A stretch of DNA of 64,000 nt from Euzebya sp. (lineage in GTDB: Bacteria; Actinomycetota; Nitriliruptoria; Euzebyales; Euzebyaceae): NCBI RefSeq assembly GCF_964222135.1, contig NZ_CAXQBR010000089.1, positions 34,022 to 98,021 on the forward strand. Direction: 5' to 3'. A model generated the notes under the pieces. It was given only the letters and a program-made list of their open reading frames with translations, searched no databases and had not been told where the DNA came from. Of the stretch, positions 61,828 to 64,000 are shown piece after piece (position 1 is the stretch's first letter; each line of letters starts with the position of its first letter). The position numbers and the translations under genes were made by a program.

Positions 61828-62345
61828 CGGCTGACCCGCTCCTCGACCGAGAGCGCCTGCTGAACGCGTTCCGATCGCTGGCGCAGAAGCTGGCTCGTCG
61901 TGGGGTCGTCGGTGAGGTGCACGTCTTCGGCGGCGCAGCCATGGTGCTCGTCTTCGATGATCGGGCGGCCACGCGGGACGTCGACGCGGTCTTCGAACCT
62001 GACGGGCCAATGGTCGAGGCCGCCCTGGAGGTCGCTCAGGAACTCGGCCTGCCGCGGTCGTGGTTGGACGACCAGGCCAGCACGTACGTCTCCGGCCGGG
62101 CAGGGCGCGGAACGCCGGCATTCGATCATCCGAACCTGCGGGTCCTCAGCACGCCTGCCGAGCACCTGCTGGCGATGAAGGTCCGTGCGGCCCGGTCCGC
62201 TCGGGATGCCGAGGACATCCGTCTGCTGCTCGCCCACCTCGACGTCCACGCCGTCGATGACGTCATCGCGCTGGTCAGCCGCTTCTTCCCGGACGATCCG
62301 CTGAGCGACCGCTCTCGGATGCTCCTCGAGGACCTGCTGTCGTAG
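61824..62345 (+). CDS. DUF6036-type nucleotidyltransferase toxin
   Basis: The protein has 173 residues from GTG 61824. The nucleotidyltransferase core has VHVFGGAAMVLVFDDRAATR, then DVDAVF, giving GG at 36-37 and the DxD metal ligands at 52-54. LSTPAEHLLAMKVRAARSAR and DAEDIRLLLAHL complete the family pattern. Such proteins pair with XRE antitoxins and may modify tRNA or another target by adding nucleotides. The core motifs are intact. Confidence 0.85.
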   Translation: MTADPLLDRERLLNAFRSLAQKLARRGVVGEVHVFGGAAMVLVFDDRAATRDVDAVFEPDGPMVEAALEVAQELGLPRSWLDDQASTYVSGRAGRGTPAFDHPNLRVLSTPAEHLLAMKVRAARSARDAEDIRLLLAHLDVHAVDDVIALVSRFFPDDPLSDRSRMLLEDLLS

Positions 62346-62511
62346 ACCGTGAGGCGCCGGCCACCGGTCGCTCCCCGCTGGAACCCTCCGGACGACGTGC
62401 ACCCGGTGCAGGACCGGGAGGAGGTGGCCTGAGCTCCGCAGCCGGCTTGGATGAGGAGGGGTAGCCACCCTTCTTGGCGAACGGGATCCTCGTCTTGCGC
62501 TCGGTCGACAT
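62275..62511 (-). CDS. Small basic protein, doubtful
   Basis: A reading frame of 78 residues starts at ATG 62511 behind GGAGGTGGTC, the strongest ribosome-binding site in the neighbourhood, with MSTERKTRIPFAKKGGYPSS. The rest is Pro/Arg/Gly-rich and runs 70 bases into the convergent toxin gene. The start signals argue for a gene; the low-complexity tail argues that its natural end has been lost. Confidence 0.4.
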   Translation of the reverse strand: MSTERKTRIPFAKKGGYPSSSKPAAELRPPPPGPAPGARRPEGSSGERPVAGASRSTTAGPRGASESGRSADRPGRSG

Positions 62512-62581
62512 GACCACCTCCGGCCCGGGGGTCGATGAACTCACAGGAACTCGACCCTGCCATCGTACGAGCAGGCCTGGA

Positions 62582-63322
62582 TCAGTCGAGACCGGAGGAC
62601 ACGCCACCGTCCTCCCCGACCCACCACACCTCGATGGCGAGGTCGCCGAGTGAGCGGCGGCTCCGGGCGACCAGGCGCCGGTAGGTCTGCGCGTCGGGGA
62701 AGCACATCCCCACGCGCGCGTCCGGGTGCGCGTCGCGGAGGAGCACCGCCGACAGGAGCGCCCCCGCGTACCAGTGGCGGGCCTGCACGGCCGGGCGCGT
62801 CGGCTTCGGCTCACCCCGCTTGGGACCCCGGACGTAGGTGGAGGAGGGGAAGCCCTTCACCTCGATGAACAGGTCCTGGCCCGAACGGCGGGCGTGGACG
62901 TCGACACCCTGCTGCCCGCTCTCGGTGTCGGCCGCCGAGATGACTGTCCAACCGTCACCTCGGAGGTGCTGGACGAGGACCGCCTGGACGTTCCCCTCCC
63001 AGTCCCACGCCCGGCCGCGGTCCGCGGTGTCCGCCGGCGCGACGGTGGGCGGCGGATCGTTCCTCGGGGGCGCGGCTCCGAGGGTGGGATCGTTCAGCCG
63101 GTACTGCCCGCGATCCACGCGCACCAGATCGGGCCACCGCCCACCCTGCTCGGTGTCGGTGTTCGCGCACATGTACGAGACGACGTGGGTGCGGAGCGTC
63201 ACGTCTGCTGACACCGCGCCCTGGTCGCGTGCCATCTGCACGACCTCGCCGATGGAGAACACCGCCCGACCCCGGCCGTGGAGGGCACGAGCCGCGCGGA
63301 GAACCTCCTCCCTGGCCGTCAC
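62582..63322 (-). CDS. PD-(D/E)XK endonuclease with winged-helix N-terminus
   Basis: The protein has 246 residues from GTG 63322, preceded by GAGGAGG. Residues 1-80 form a winged-helix-like domain (VFSIGEVVQMARDQG, RTHVVSYMCANT, VDRGQYRL). Residues 105-245 are a restriction-endonuclease fold, with GVDVHARR (Asp141) and LFIEVKGFPSS (Glu154, Lys156). It resembles stand-alone Mrr-like nucleases and probably restricts modified or foreign DNA. No methylase gene is adjacent. Confidence 0.8.
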   Translation of the reverse strand: MTAREEVLRAARALHGRGRAVFSIGEVVQMARDQGAVSADVTLRTHVVSYMCANTDTEQGGRWPDLVRVDRGQYRLNDPTLGAAPPRNDPPPTVAPADTADRGRAWDWEGNVQAVLVQHLRGDGWTVISAADTESGQQGVDVHARRSGQDLFIEVKGFPSSTYVRGPKRGEPKPTRPAVQARHWYAGALLSAVLLRDAHPDARVGMCFPDAQTYRRLVARSRRSLGDLAIEVWWVGEDGGVSSGLD

Positions 63323-63423
63323 GTCCCACCTCCTCGCCCCGCACGTCGCAGTGTCGCACCACCCGCCGTCGCCGTCACCAGCGAGAGCCCCACGGGCATC
63401 GGACGAGGTGTCAGACTGCGCAC

Positions 63424-63978
63424 GTGGACCTGGGCTGGGAGGCGCGCGCGAGGGCGGCGGTGTTCGAGTGGCTGCGCCAGGCCCAGCTCGCTCACCCCGA
63501 TTCCCTGCCGGCATCGCTCCTCCAGCGAGGCACCGAGGTCGACGGCCAGAAGCTGGCGGTGATGTCCCACGGCCTCGGCATCTGGAAGCCGCGGTCGCTC
63601 GAGGCGGCCCTGTCGGTCATGACCACCGCGCCGAAGCCCGGGGAGCCGCCGCCATACGAGGACGACTGGATCGACGCGACACGGCTGTCCTACGCCTACC
63701 AGGGCGATGACCCGGAGCTGTGGACCAACCGGGCGCTCCGCCGCGCGTGGGAGCACCAGCTCCCGCTCGTCTACCTGTACGGCATCGAGCGCGGTCGCTA
63801 CCTCGCCGAGTTCCCCGTCTACGTCGCCAGAGATCGCCCGGTCGACCGTCGCGTCGACCTGGTCTTCGGAACCCTGTCGGCGGACATGAGAACCTCCCCA
63901 CTGGCGGACATCAGATGTCCCCACCGGTGGCCACGAGAAGGTCCCCACGGGCGGCCACCAGTTCTCCCCATCCCCTGA
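63424..63978 (+). pseudogene. HNH-type restriction endonuclease, 3'-truncated
   Basis: From GTG 63424 about 150 residues match the N-terminal domain of a family of HNH endonucleases (FEWLRQAQLAHPDSLPASLL, GIWKPRSLEAALSVMTTAPK, YAYQGDDPELWTNRALRRAW, YLAEFPVYV). The matching region ends near 63875, where repeated IS-like sequence begins, and the frame closes at 63978. The C-terminal HNH domain is missing, so the gene was probably interrupted. Any remainder would lie outside the window. Confidence 0.7.
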
Positions 63979-64000
63979 TCGATGCCCGCCGCCGGGTCAT
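63875..64000. mobile_element. Probable end of an IS21-type element
   Basis: From TGTCGGCGGACATGAGAACC onward, short similar units of about 25-27 bases follow one another: GGCGGACATCAGATGTCCCC, then GGTGGCCACGAGAAGGTCCC, then GGCGGCCACCAGTTCTCCCC. Serial repeats of this GGNGGNCAnnAGAnnTCCCC type are what I recall from the ends of IS21-like elements in actinobacteria, where they bind the transposase. No transposase gene is in view; the element continues past the edge. Confidence 0.55.

Noticed and set aside
63875..64000. CRISPR array at the window end
   Set aside because: Units are imperfect, directly adjacent and lack spacers; an IS end fits better.

Overview
The window is very GC-rich (codon third positions nearly always G or C), densely packed and rich in SARP, AfsR-like, TetR and ECF-type regulators, so it comes from an actinobacterium. 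Six loci (four intact, two broken) carry cell-wall-binding repeat 2 (CWB2) modules. That abundance is what I associate with Nitriliruptoria such as Euzebya, Egibacter or Egicoccus; this placement is an inference. I saw no rRNA, tRNA or CRISPR array.

Region 1 (1-33 kb) is housekeeping and envelope sequence. It holds CWB2 proteins with beta-propeller, M23 or M14 peptidase partners and an AfsR-type regulator that apparently starts at CTG. It also holds a decayed YCII/ECF-sigma pair, an AraC/VOC operon, a 3'-truncated rtcB next to a palindromic repeat, and a TetR/SDR pair sharing one operator. A Rieske protein, a MarR-controlled oxidoreductase/VOC operon and an ABC transporter fused to cNMP-binding and FHA domains complete it.

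Region 2 (33-42.6 kb) mixes coiled-coil proteins built on tandem DNA repeats, a broken wax ester synthase, a 13E12-like DUF222-HNH gene behind an SOS-like box, an ArsR/SRPBCC operon and a broken CWB2 gene.

Region 3 (42.6-64 kb) looks like a defence and conflict island. Its core is a Wadjet system of the TIGR02677-TIGR02680 kind. jetD is divergent from an ECF sigma gene, which is followed by jetA, jetB and jetC. jetA carries an N-terminal zinc-type anti-sigma domain fused to the kleisin-like protein. The intergenic regions before the sigma gene and before jetA share CGAACC-N16-CGATGC, a candidate promoter for that sigma factor. A sigma/anti-sigma switch wired into the defence complex is the most novel thing here. 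Beyond it lie a DUF488-DUF488-dual-OB-PIN operon, a VapBC pair, two Uma2 nuclease genes (one broken), an RHH antitoxin with a gutted nucleotidyltransferase, an XRE/DUF6036 pair, a PD-(D/E)XK nuclease and an HNH nuclease gene cut by what looks like an IS21-type end.

About a dozen genes are broken. Some breaks are single-base shifts that could be sequencing errors. Others (a nonsense codon, deletions removing a sigma-4 helix-turn-helix and an HHxxxDG active site, an element insertion) cannot be homopolymer errors, so real decay is present.
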